From the NCBI GenBank assembly GCA_937127445.1, contig CAKZLY010000018.1, positions 62,001 to 126,000 of the forward strand: a DNA stretch of 64,000 nucleotides. Reading direction: 5' to 3'. Every line of letters begins with the position of its first letter. Position 1 is the first letter of the stretch. The position numbers and the translations under genes were made by a program. The notes beneath the pieces were generated by a model. That model saw nothing but the letters and a program-made list of their open reading frames with translations, had not been told where the DNA came from and ran no database searches. Positions 18,094 through 26,993 of this stretch are shown here, piece by piece. This DNA is from Eximiradius sp. Its GTDB lineage: Bacteria; Bacteroidota; Ignavibacteria; Kapaibacteriales; UBA2268.

Positions 18094-19284
18094 TTAGAAT
18101 AATTCTTTTGGAAAAATTTTTTCAATTTTTACATTTGCAGAGTCGAATTTTCGAATAATGTCAACAGATTTAAATTTAGAAATTGGTTCATCGACTTTGA
18201 TAATTCTGCCTTGATGGCGCAATAGAGCAAAACCTTTATCCAGTGGACGAACAGGATTATTAGACGAAATTTGGAGTTCTAAATTTGATAAAACATTTCG
18301 CTTATTTTGGATTATCTGAGAAAATAATTTCTGGAAATCCAATAAATCAATCGTTTGATAGTAAGTATTTATTTTGCCAATCATTATTTTTTTTAGATAC
18401 TTACCGAAATTCATCTCGATTTGTTGTCTTTTCTGATTAATGTAATTTTTCAGCAAACGGTTGAAATTTAATTTATACAAAGTCAATTCTTCTAAAATAT
18501 CATCTAATAATTTAGGAGTAACAAATTCAGCAGCAGCAGTTGGTGTGGCAGCACGTACATCAGCGACAAAGTCTGAAATTGTAAAATCAGTTTCGTGACC
18601 GACAGCAGAAACAATAGGTTTTTTACAATTGAAAATTGCATTAGCAACTATTTCCGTATTGAAGCACCATAAGTCCTCGATAGAACCACCACCCCGCCCA
18701 ATAATAATAACTTCGGCGGGGGAATTTTCAAGTTCTTTAATGGCTCGTGCAATATCTTCTGCAGCATTTTCACCTTGAACAATAGTTGGACGAAAATAAA
18801 CTGTACATTTTGGGAATCTTCTCTCGATGGTAGTTTTCATATCTCTAATTACAGCACCAGTTGGAGAAGTAGCAATACCAATATTTAAAGGAAGTTTTGG
18901 CAGAGGCTTTTTTCTTGAACTATCGAAATATCCGAGTTTATTGAGTTTTTCTTTAAGTGCTTCAAATGCAATAAACAAGTCCCCCAGACCAGCAGGCTGG
19001 ATCTGATTAACTTCAATCTGATACTTACCTTGTTGAGCATACACTGTAACGCGTCCCATGACAATCACTTTCATACCATCTTGCATTTCAAATTGCATAG
19101 GACGACTTGCCCACATAACGCAATTGATAACAGCATCGCTGTCTTTCAAATTAAAATACTTGTGACCAGAATTATGTTGTTTATAGTTAGAAATTTCACC
19201 TTCGACACAAACATTGTCGAAAGAAATTTCCAATGTTTTTTTGATAGCTTGAGTTAGTTGGGATACCGAAACAGCATTTGTCAT
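18094..19284 (-). CDS. xseA: Exodeoxyribonuclease VII large subunit
   Basis: Catalytic subunit of exonuclease VII, 396 residues. An N-terminal OB-fold (about 1-100, with ISNYKQHNSGHKYFNLKD) binds single-stranded DNA. The catalytic domain holds the motifs TSPTGAVIRD, GRGGGSIEDLWCFN and SAVGHETDFTISDFVADVRA, followed by ATPTAAAE. A helical region and a C-terminal segment (LDKGFALLRHQGRII) complete it. Its ATG overlaps the TGA of the upstream lipoprotein gene (ATGA), and xseB follows. Together with the lipoprotein it forms a three-gene operon. Confidence 0.96.
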   Translation of the reverse strand: MTNAVSVSQLTQAIKKTLEISFDNVCVEGEISNYKQHNSGHKYFNLKDSDAVINCVMWASRPMQFEMQDGMKVIVMGRVTVYAQQGKYQIEVNQIQPAGLGDLFIAFEALKEKLNKLGYFDSSRKKPLPKLPLNIGIATSPTGAVIRDMKTTIERRFPKCTVYFRPTIVQGENAAEDIARAIKELENSPAEVIIIGRGGGSIEDLWCFNTEIVANAIFNCKKPIVSAVGHETDFTISDFVADVRAATPTAAAEFVTPKLLDDILEELTLYKLNFNRLLKNYINQKRQQIEMNFGKYLKKIMIGKINTYYQTIDLLDFQKLFSQIIQNKRNVLSNLELQISSNNPVRPLDKGFALLRHQGRIIKVDEPISKFKSVDIIRKFDSANVKIEKIFPKELF

Positions 19285-20126
19285 TTTGATTTAGCAATAA
19301 TTGGTTGAAGTGGAGTAAATGTAACGTTTTTAATTATTATTTCAGCAGTATCTTTAAGTGGTTTTTCTTCAAAATTGTCTAAGTAATAACCTACCGCTAT
19401 TTTTAGAGGAACTCCCGTTGGATTGTACACTAATTCGTCTTCGGAATATAAAGAAGCTTTATTGCCTTTTTTAGCAAAGTAAGAATAAAGAACCTTATCA
19501 ACATTTTGAGTTCTATAAAGAATTTCATCTGGTTTAATTGTAATTGAGTGTGAAGATGGAGTGTATTTATAATCTTTTTCAATAATAGGATTTTTAATCA
19601 AAGCAAATTTATGAGAAGTTGTATATTGATAATATTCTATGTGTTGAGTTTCAATAAAAATAGGCTTACCATAAATATTAATTCCTGATTCGGTCATTCC
19701 ATTAATGTTTCGCCCAGAGCGGCGGACTGCAAATTGAACAAAAGTATTTGAATCAATGTTATTCAGAATGGTTAACAAATTAAAATCGAAATTACCAAAA
19801 TCAAAACTATCAACTGTTTCCAATTCAGCACCTGCCCATTCTTCATCTTGCTTTGTAATCAACAGATGAAGACAGCCATCATTATCGACGAAAACATTTT
19901 TGGAACTTGTAGCATAGAAAAGATCGTTGATGCCTTCAGCTTCTTTTTTTTCTTTAACCTTCCATTTAAGTCCGGCAAATTCGATAATTCCATTTTGCGG
20001 AAGAATAATTGTGGTAGTATCAGTTGTATTTAAATCTTGTTTTTGAACATTGTCCTTTTTACAAGCGGTAGATACAAAAATTAAAAGTACTAATAAAAAG
20101 CAAATTGAATATTTCATATTTTTCAA
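19281..20126 (-). CDS. Lipoprotein with a GH16/lectin-like beta sandwich lacking the catalytic motif
   Basis: Exported lipoprotein of 281 residues; the signal peptide ends in a lipobox with Cys22 (VSTAC). After a Thr-rich linker, residues about 50-275 follow the layout of a concanavalin-like/GH16 jelly roll: FAGLKWKVKE at the start, a VFVDNDGCLHLLITK strand, FGNFDFNLLTIL where the GH16 frame has its substrate strand, and a final strand pair. The GH16 catalytic signature ExDxE is absent; the corresponding region reads ESGINIYGK. It is therefore more likely a carbohydrate-binding or structural protein than a hydrolase. Its stop overlaps the xseA start, so it is translated in front of xseA-xseB; no functional reason is evident. 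Confidence 0.55.
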   Translation of the reverse strand: MKNMKYSICFLLVLLIFVSTACKKDNVQKQDLNTTDTTTIILPQNGIIEFAGLKWKVKEKKEAEGINDLFYATSSKNVFVDNDGCLHLLITKQDEEWAGAELETVDSFDFGNFDFNLLTILNNIDSNTFVQFAVRRSGRNINGMTESGINIYGKPIFIETQHIEYYQYTTSHKFALIKNPIIEKDYKYTPSSHSITIKPDEILYRTQNVDKVLYSYFAKKGNKASLYSEDELVYNPTGVPLKIAVGYYLDNFEEKPLKDTAEIIIKNVTFTPLQPIIAKSK

Positions 20127-20258
20127 ATGCCCCCAAAAATTATATACAATATTAGCAACAAATTTTGAAATTCCATAATGAATTTGACGTAATAAAAATG
20201 TATTTGTGGCTCAATTTTTGATAATCGTAAGAAATATTATTATTAGTATTAATAAAAG

Positions 20259-21134
20259 ATGAATATAATCAACTATATATATAATTTCCATAATTATCTG
20301 AAAAATCAACGTAATTTTTCTGTAAGAACCGTAATCACCTATGAACGTGCGTTGAATGATTTTCTAAACTATTTCGAAGAAACTTATGGAGTAGTTCCAG
20401 AAATAGGCGAAATACAAACAGAAGATATTAAACCATTTCTTGGATGGCTGCACGACCGAAATTTATCAAAAAGCAGCATAAAATTGAAAGTGTCGGCTAT
20501 TAAATCATTTTTTAAGTATTTGAGAAAGCATAATATAATAGATATTAACCCTGCAAAGGCAGTAGCAACACCCAAAAAAGAGAAGAAATTGCCTTCTTAT
20601 CTTACAAAAACAGAGACAGAACTTTTATTTTCGGAAGCAATATGTCAGAGTTCTCCACAAGTTGTATGTTTGATAGAGCTTTTGTATGGCTGTGGGCTAC
20701 GCATAAGCGAAGCACTTAATCTAAAACTGAATGATATTGATTATTATAATAAGCAAGTAAAAGTATTAGGAAAAGGCAACAGAGAAAGGATTGTTCCAAT
20801 TGGAAGCAAAGCAATAGAGGCGATAAAGAATCATTTGAAAATGCGGAGAACAAGCAACAACTATCTATTTTCCTCAAAAACAGGTAAGAAGTTAAATTCA
20901 GCGGTTGCTTATCGTCAAATAAAGCAAGAAATAACAAAAGTGTCCGGGACAAAACGTAAAAGCCCACATACTTTGAGACACACTTTTGCTACACATCTTC
21001 TTGATAATGGTGCGGACTTAAAGGCAGTAAGTGAAATGCTCGGACATAGATCATTATCGACTACACAAGTATATACTCATCTTTCGATAGAAAGATTGAA
21101 ACAAGCATATAAGCAAGCACATCCAAAAGCTTAG
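20259..21134 (+). CDS. Tyrosine recombinase XerC/XerD-like (copy 1)
   Basis: Site-specific recombinase of 291 residues. The N-terminal SAM-like core-binding domain (about 4-90) precedes the catalytic domain. The catalytic set is complete: Arg in GCGLRISE, Lys in GKGNRER, His-x-x-Arg in TLRHTFATH, His in LGHRSLS and the Tyr nucleophile in TTQVYTH. Size and lack of extra domains fit XerC/XerD, which resolve chromosome dimers at dif, rather than an integron or phage integrase. A second copy lies at 28956-29879. Which one is XerC and which XerD cannot be told by eye. The 3' end overlaps the convergent HDOD gene by four bases. Confidence 0.9.
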   Translation: MNIINYIYNFHNYLKNQRNFSVRTVITYERALNDFLNYFEETYGVVPEIGEIQTEDIKPFLGWLHDRNLSKSSIKLKVSAIKSFFKYLRKHNIIDINPAKAVATPKKEKKLPSYLTKTETELLFSEAICQSSPQVVCLIELLYGCGLRISEALNLKLNDIDYYNKQVKVLGKGNRERIVPIGSKAIEAIKNHLKMRRTSNNYLFSSKTGKKLNSAVAYRQIKQEITKVSGTKRKSPHTLRHTFATHLLDNGADLKAVSEMLGHRSLSTTQVYTHLSIERLKQAYKQAHPKA

Positions 21135-22009
21135 GCGCTTTCTTTAGCAATAATACTTAAAAAGTCAGAAGATTTTCGGAAATCTTGTTCGAGTTCGAAA
21201 GTGAACATTTCGACATCAAGAGTTTTTAATTCAGGTAAGTAGTTAGTAAGGCACAGCCAGGCTGGATGATTTTCTAGTTTCAAAGACTGAATTCCTTCGT
21301 AGAAGCCAGCATCCCAAACTTCGCAAAGTAAGTCTGCAACACGAACAACAGAAACCAATTCCTGATAGTTTTGTGCTTCGAATGGATTTGTATGATATGC
21401 AATAATAGTTGTTAATTCGTGAGGCAAACGCCACAGTTTGGCAATTTCGCCTCCAACCTGCATATGATTAACGCCGTAGATTTCGATTTCAGCTTCGATA
21501 TCGGTTGCTCCCTGAGTGACTTTATCGACGACTTGATAATATTTCTTGGCATCATATTGAAGCATAGCAAGTTTGCCAATATCGTGAAGGAGCCCGCCTA
21601 TGAACTCATTCTCTTTGTATGATTTATTTATTTTTGTAGATAATGATTTGGCAACCATACCGGTGCAGGATGCATGCCACCAGAATTTTTCCATAAGCCC
21701 GACAGCAATTTTCTGAGAGCTGAGCAAGAATTTTGAAAATATTGAAACTCCTAGAACTATATTAGTAAGTCTATTCAACCCAAGAGTAATAATTGCTTGA
21801 TGGATTGTGTTTATCTCAGTTCGTGTTGCATAGAGTGGAGAATTTGCGACGCGTAATAATTTCAAAGTAAGCGATGCGTCAGCTTCAATTACTTTCGACA
21901 AACTTCTAATATCAATATTGTCATCTTCTAATAAAGCTAAGACTTTAGAAGCAACAGGAGGCAATGTTGCAAATTCTTGCGTCTCTATTAAACTTTCTAT
22001 TATAGACAT
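21131..22009 (-). CDS. HDOD domain protein
   Basis: Cytoplasmic protein of 292 residues made almost wholly of one HDOD domain (about 15-215), a relative of HD phosphohydrolases that usually lacks activity and acts in signalling. Typical blocks are LPPVASKVLALLEDDN, DASLTLKLLRVANSPLY, LLHDIGKLAML and VNHMQVGGEIAKLWRLP. The HD pair in LLHDIGK is retained. Such proteins commonly link to chemotaxis, motility or c-di-GMP signalling, but no partner domain is fused here. It is a single gene, convergent with xer copy 1. Confidence 0.88.
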   Translation of the reverse strand: MSIIESLIETQEFATLPPVASKVLALLEDDNIDIRSLSKVIEADASLTLKLLRVANSPLYATRTEINTIHQAIITLGLNRLTNIVLGVSIFSKFLLSSQKIAVGLMEKFWWHASCTGMVAKSLSTKINKSYKENEFIGGLLHDIGKLAMLQYDAKKYYQVVDKVTQGATDIEAEIEIYGVNHMQVGGEIAKLWRLPHELTTIIAYHTNPFEAQNYQELVSVVRVADLLCEVWDAGFYEGIQSLKLENHPAWLCLTNYLPELKTLDVEMFTFELEQDFRKSSDFLSIIAKESA

Positions 22010-22170
22010 TTTGCCTTTACCAGAACCATTATTTTATTAATCTACAAATTTATTAATGTTTATAATACAAAAAAAATTTATTTATTTCAAGATAAATATA
22101 AGAAATTTTAAACATTTACATTAAATCACTTTTAATATTACAAAAAATTCATTTAAAATTCACAAATTAA

Positions 22171-23166
22171 TTACTGTTTATCATTAATTAAAGCCCACAT
22201 TTTATATTTAATTTCTTCTATTCCAATATTTGCAACAGAAGAAATTAAAATAGTATCGACATCTTTTTCCCTGAATTTAATTTTCTTTAATTCTTGGATT
22301 TGTTCTGGTAGAAGAGCATCAATTCTGCTAAAACAAATAATTTTTTTCTTATTAAGAAGGTCTTTGTTATACAATTTTAGTTCATTTTTAAGAATTTTAT
22401 AGTCAGCTTTTGGATCGGGACTAAGTCCATCGAGCATAAAGAGCAGCGCTCTTGTTCGCTCTATATGGCGAAGGAATTGGAGCCCTAAACCTTTACCTTT
22501 TGATGCACCTTCGATAAGACCGGGTACATCTGCAACGGTGAAGCTTTCAGTTTCAGAAATACGAACCAACCCTAAATTTGGGGTTAGTGTTGTAAATGGA
22601 TAATTTGCAATCTTTGGCTTTGCAGCAGAAATAACAGAAATCAACGTGGATTTGCCGACGTTAGGGAAACCGACAATCCCCACATCGGCGATTAATTTAA
22701 GTTCGAGGATGAGATTTCGTTCTTCACCGGGAAGCCCAGGATTAGCCTTTCTTGGAGTTTGATTTGTGGGAGTAGCAAAGTGAGTATTTCCCCAGCCACC
22801 ATTACCACCGTGAGCAATAACAAATTCCTGATTGTGTTCGACCATATCAACAATGACATCACCAGTTGCAGCGTCTTTAACAACCGTTCCTTGTGGAAGC
22901 TTGATAATAATATCTTTTCCATTGCTACCTGTTTTCATTCCCCCTTTGCCGGGGCGGCCATCTTCGGCAATATATTTATTTTTATAATGAAAATCAAGCA
23001 AAGTAGTAAGTTGTCTATCAGATTTTAAAATAATATTTCCTCCCCGACCACCGTCCCCACCGTCGGGACCACCTTTGGGCACATATTTTTCGCGACGAAA
23101 GGAAATAGCACCATTCCCACCACGACCTGCTTTAACGTATATTTCAACTAAATCAACGAATTTCAT
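22171..23166 (-). CDS. obgE: GTPase Obg
   Basis: Ribosome-associated GTPase that takes part in 50S subunit maturation and stress response. 331 residues. The Gly-rich Obg fold (about 1-158, with GRGGNGAISFRREKYVPKGG) is followed by the GTPase domain: G1 GFPNVGKST, G3 DVPGLIEGA, G4 SRID, and G5 near ISSVANIG. The optional C-terminal OCT domain is missing, as in many Obg proteins. Its start lies inside the last 14 bases of the large acidic protein gene, in another frame, so translation is likely coupled. Confidence 0.96.
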   Translation of the reverse strand: MKFVDLVEIYVKAGRGGNGAISFRREKYVPKGGPDGGDGGRGGNIILKSDRQLTTLLDFHYKNKYIAEDGRPGKGGMKTGSNGKDIIIKLPQGTVVKDAATGDVIVDMVEHNQEFVIAHGGNGGWGNTHFATPTNQTPRKANPGLPGEERNLILELKLIADVGIVGFPNVGKSTLISVISAAKPKIANYPFTTLTPNLGLVRISETESFTVADVPGLIEGASKGKGLGLQFLRHIERTRALLFMLDGLSPDPKADYKILKNELKLYNKDLLNKKKIICFSRIDALLPEQIQELKKIKFREKDVDTILISSVANIGIEEIKYKMWALINDKQ

Positions 23167-25072
23167 TATCTTGTTCTTTTTTGTTTAATAATAATAAATC
23201 AATATCAATTTCTTCGTTGCTAATATTTATTTTCTTTTCTTTCTCTTTCATATTACTCAGCAATTCATTGTTCAATTCGTAACTTTCACGAGCTGCTCTA
23301 GTAGTGTCGTCTTCGATTTTTGGTTCTATTAATTCACCAGTATCTACATCGAATTCATATTCAGCTGAGGTTTGTTTTATAGAAAAGTCATCAACTTGTA
23401 CATCAATATCGTTATATTCTGATATTGTATATTCGCTTGCATTATCAATATTGTCGAAATCACTCTCTGCAAATTGTTCCAATAGTTCAGTTTCGGAAGG
23501 TTCAGATTGAGAGGCAGAATAATTAGCATCACTGATTGACTGGGGAATATTTTCATTATTAGTTATTTCAGAGCTTAGGCTATCCTGGGAAGAATCAATT
23601 TCAATCAATTTGTTAAGAAAATCTGCTAAAGAGATGGATAAATTGCCTTTGTATTCAAAAGAAGGGAGTTCTGTCAAATTATCTATTTCCAATGGCAAAC
23701 TGACCGAAACATTTTCGTTTCCCGCGATTAAAGAAACTGCTTTTTGAAAGATTTGTTTTTCAGCTTCGTAGATTACATCATAATTTTCTTCTTCTGGGAT
23801 AAAACTATCAATTAATTGAAGTTCTTCTTCAAATAAATCAATATTAAAAGAAGTAAACGTTTGCTCGTCAACATAGTCGTTTTGTTCGTTTATATCTATT
23901 GTAGAAATTTGTTCATCAACATTATCATCAAGTTTTTCATTTATTAGATCTAACAAAGCATATTCATCAGAGGAGAATTGCATTTCGTGTTTTTCAATCT
24001 CATCTTCTTGTCTTTCAGTATTTATTTCACTATCATAGTTTTCAGAGATTTCACTTTCAATTAAGTTATCAAAAGCAACGTCTAAATTACTGTTTAAGTT
24101 AGATATATCTTCATTTAAAACTTCTAAAAAATCCTCTTGAATTGGTGGCTCAGCTTCGTAGGCAGCAGTATCTTCTATTTGCAAAGACTCTTCAACAATC
24201 TGCTCCTGCTCTTGTTCCAGATCATAAACTTCATCACTAATTTCATTAACAATTTCGATAATATCGGTTTTAGTTTCAGATAAATTTTCGACTAATTCAG
24301 CAGTTTGCACTTTCATTAAATTATAACGAATTAAATCTATTAATTCGTTACGAGATATTTCCTTATTCTTATGGTGCGTTTCAATTAGATATGCTAAATA
24401 ATTTAACTTTTTATCCAGGAAAAACATAATCATAGCGTCGGCCGGTGCTTTTACAATATTAGTGTCGTCAGAAAAGAACTGGAAAATTGGTTCTAATAAA
24501 TTAACAAATTCATTTTCATCTAAATTCAGCACGAAAGTGTTGTCGAAATGTTCAAGATAATTTTCAAGCTCATAGATAGAAATCGTAGTTTTGCCATTTT
24601 CAGTTTCTTTGGCAACAAAATCATAGAAACTTTGATATAAATAATCGTAATCAGAAAAATACGCTAAATATTTTAAGAACTGGTCATAAGAAACAGTCAA
24701 ACTCTCTCTAAAGATAAAGTATTTTAAAGTTGTCCTCGGACGGCAAAGGAAATTCAGTCTTAATTTTACGAAGCTTTCGATAAAAGAATGTAAATTATCG
24801 AAAGGAACGATTGATATTTGTTTGAGAAGGGATTCGAACTCAAAACAAAGATTTGTTTTAGAATAGAAATCGAAAAATGGATTGGCTTCAAATCTCATTT
24901 TTTCTTTGAAAATCCACAAGTCACGTTCAGCAGTTATCATAGTCCTATAGACATCAGGCAAATCGGGACATTCTAAAAGTTCATCGATAGAGATTTTGCC
25001 AATAATATTTAGCGAATTGCAAATTATTTCTGTGTTTTGTTTAATTGCCTTGGTGAAAGCAGTTTTTTCCAT
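23153..25072 (-). CDS. Large acidic protein of unknown function
   Basis: Cytoplasmic protein of 639 residues without signal peptide or membrane span. Residues 1-265 look like a folded helical domain rich in Phe, Tyr and Leu. Residues about 265-600 are low-complexity and very rich in Glu, Asp, Ser, Asn and Ile, probably disordered. The last 40 residues are mixed-charge helix (NNELLSNMKEKEKK) and may contact a partner. I do not recognise the family. The 3' end overlaps obg by 14 bases, so it is the first gene of an operon with obg. Its composition suggests a scaffold or a ribosome/RNA-associated factor, but this is only inference. Confidence 0.5.
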   Translation of the reverse strand: MEKTAFTKAIKQNTEIICNSLNIIGKISIDELLECPDLPDVYRTMITAERDLWIFKEKMRFEANPFFDFYSKTNLCFEFESLLKQISIVPFDNLHSFIESFVKLRLNFLCRPRTTLKYFIFRESLTVSYDQFLKYLAYFSDYDYLYQSFYDFVAKETENGKTTISIYELENYLEHFDNTFVLNLDENEFVNLLEPIFQFFSDDTNIVKAPADAMIMFFLDKKLNYLAYLIETHHKNKEISRNELIDLIRYNLMKVQTAELVENLSETKTDIIEIVNEISDEVYDLEQEQEQIVEESLQIEDTAAYEAEPPIQEDFLEVLNEDISNLNSNLDVAFDNLIESEISENYDSEINTERQEDEIEKHEMQFSSDEYALLDLINEKLDDNVDEQISTIDINEQNDYVDEQTFTSFNIDLFEEELQLIDSFIPEEENYDVIYEAEKQIFQKAVSLIAGNENVSVSLPLEIDNLTELPSFEYKGNLSISLADFLNKLIEIDSSQDSLSSEITNNENIPQSISDANYSASQSEPSETELLEQFAESDFDNIDNASEYTISEYNDIDVQVDDFSIKQTSAEYEFDVDTGELIEPKIEDDTTRAARESYELNNELLSNMKEKEKKINISNEEIDIDLLLLNKKEQDNEIR

Positions 25073-25145
25073 AATTATTTGCCGTCCAAATTATCAATGA
25101 TTTTTTGTTATTTATATCGGGAAAAATACCAAAAACTGAACCAGA

Positions 25146-25562
25146 CTACCTTAATAGTTCAAGTTCTGAAGTAATTTCACAACCAGCTGCTTTAAACATA
25201 GCAATTGCTGGACAATAAGTTGTTTGCGAAAGTTCGACAGCTCTTTGTAAATCTTTTAATTCTGCATCAGGACTTTTCAAAATATATTTAATATGAACTT
25301 TTGTGAATACTTTTGGGTGATTATCGTGTCGTTCGCCATCAATAATCGCTTTGAATGCTTCAACGGTTTTTCTTTTTTTACGAACTATTGCAACAACATC
25401 CATAGAAGTGCAAGCCGCAAGAGCTTGCAGCATTATTTCCATTGGGCGCGGAGCAATATTTTCTCCACCGTTTTCAGGCAGAGCATCGAAGTGAGTTTTA
25501 TGTTCATCGGGACTAATACCAACAAAATGCATATTTTCAACAAGTTCGAGTTCGATTTTCAT
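25146..25562 (-). CDS. OsmC/Ohr family protein
   Basis: Small thiol-dependent peroxidase of the OsmC superfamily, 138 residues, likely reducing organic hydroperoxides or acting on related stress compounds. The two redox cysteines are in AACTSMDVVAI and in TTYCPAIAMF, at the expected spacing. The layout matches the YhfA-like OsmC branch. The frame is open from 25577, but the Met at 25562 (MKIELELVENMHF) aligns better with the family start. It lies alone, just downstream of the acidic protein gene start and behind the gcvT terminator. Confidence 0.85.
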   Translation of the reverse strand: MKIELELVENMHFVGISPDEHKTHFDALPENGGENIAPRPMEIMLQALAACTSMDVVAIVRKKRKTVEAFKAIIDGERHDNHPKVFTKVHIKYILKSPDAELKDLQRAVELSQTTYCPAIAMFKAAGCEITSELELLR

Positions 25563-25649
25563 AATAAAATATATCAAAGTTTAACAATATTTGGTATAAA
25601 CGAAATAAGTAAAAATAAATTAAATAAACAATTTAAATAAATTCATTTT

Positions 25650-25689
25650 TGTAAAAAGAGAGGATATTGTTGCGTAATATCCTCTCTTT
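25650..25689 (-). terminator. Terminator of gcvT
   Basis: A perfect 14-base-pair stem (25689-25676 with 25668-25655) with a 7-base loop, followed on the minus strand by TTTTTAC. Confidence 0.88.
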
Positions 25690-25708
25690 AAAATATAAAG
25701 TGTTTTTG

Positions 25709-26800
25709 TTATACAACAAATGGGAGTTTCACAACTTCGGCTGGGAAGAATTTTCCGCGAGCTTCGATTTCTATTTTTGTTCCTGGTTCTTTGTATGCAG
25801 CTTCGACATACCCCAAACCAATTGTCTTATTAAGAGTAGGAGAAAGGTTGCCGCTTGTAACCTCGCCTATTTGTTTTTCATCAGCATAGATTTTGTAGTG
25901 CTGACGAGGAATAAATTTATCAACGGTAATGACAAATCCTACTAAGTTTCTTTTAGGTTTCTCTTCTTTTACTTTTGCTAAGACGTCACTACCATTGAAT
26001 TTACCTTTGTTGAGTTTTGTAATCCAGCCCAAACCAGCTTCAATTGGATTTGTGGTTTCATCAATATCATTACCATAGAGGCAATATGCTTTTTCCAATC
26101 TCAAAGTGTCGCGGCAACCCAAACCAACAGGCTCTAATCCAAACTCTTTGCCAGCTTCGAGCACATCGTCCCAAATTTTTTCGGCAACTGAAGTATCACC
26201 TCTAAAATACAATTCAAAGCCTAATTCGCCAGTATAACCAGTTCTTGAAATGATTGCATCAAAGTCGGAAATTTTACCCATTTTGAAATTATAATACTCG
26301 ATAGGATTTAGGTCAATATCAGCAATTTTCTGGATAGTAGCTTTGGAATTTGGTCCTTGAATGGCTAATAGATTTATATCATCAGTTGCATTGTAAAGTT
26401 CAACTTCAAATCCTTCTTTGTTTTTCAGGCACCAATCCCAATCTTTATTGATATTAGCACCATTGACAACAAGCATCCAGAATTCGGGTTCGATGCAATA
26501 AACGAGCAAATCGTCTACAATGCCACCATTTTCATAACACATAGCTGAATATTGCACCTTTCCCGGAGATAGTTTAGAAGCATCATTTGTTGTGATTTTT
26601 TGGATGAATGCCAAAGCATCTTTTCCTTTCACTTCAAATTCACCCATATGTGACACATCGAACATTCCGACAGAATTTCTCACTAAATTATGTTCAAAAA
26701 TTATTCCTTTGGGATATTGAATAGGCATTTCATAGCCGGCAAAAGATACTATTTTTGCATTAGCATTTAAATGCTTCTGATAAAAACGTGTCTTTTTCAT
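25709..26800 (-). CDS. gcvT: Aminomethyltransferase (glycine cleavage T protein)
   Basis: T protein of the glycine cleavage system: moves the methylene group from the H-protein-bound aminomethyl to tetrahydrofolate and releases ammonia. 363 residues from the ATG at 26800. The frame could start four codons earlier (26812), but that ATGGAG supplies the GGAG ribosome binding site for the second ATG. Typical blocks: FDVSHMGEF, LVVNGANINKDWDW, SRTGYTGELGFELY, and LGCRDTLRLEKAY. The C-terminal barrel is complete. gcvH and gcvP are not adjacent. It ends at a strong terminator. Confidence 0.95.
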   Translation of the reverse strand: MKKTRFYQKHLNANAKIVSFAGYEMPIQYPKGIIFEHNLVRNSVGMFDVSHMGEFEVKGKDALAFIQKITTNDASKLSPGKVQYSAMCYENGGIVDDLLVYCIEPEFWMLVVNGANINKDWDWCLKNKEGFEVELYNATDDINLLAIQGPNSKATIQKIADIDLNPIEYYNFKMGKISDFDAIISRTGYTGELGFELYFRGDTSVAEKIWDDVLEAGKEFGLEPVGLGCRDTLRLEKAYCLYGNDIDETTNPIEAGLGWITKLNKGKFNGSDVLAKVKEEKPKRNLVGFVITVDKFIPRQHYKIYADEKQIGEVTSGNLSPTLNKTIGLGYVEAAYKEPGTKIEIEARGKFFPAEVVKLPFVV

Positions 26801-26993
26801 TTTTTTCTCCATTTTAAAAATTTCATGTTTACAAATATATGTTATTTTTAAATCAAATGTTCGTTTGAAATGTTCGTTTGATAAAAATAAATTTTGTTCT
26901 TTAAAGAAACAGAAAAATTTATTATATTGTAGATCTTATTTTGTAAAAATTTTTAAATTAATTTGTTGAATTTTTTGTAATTGGGTGCATCAA

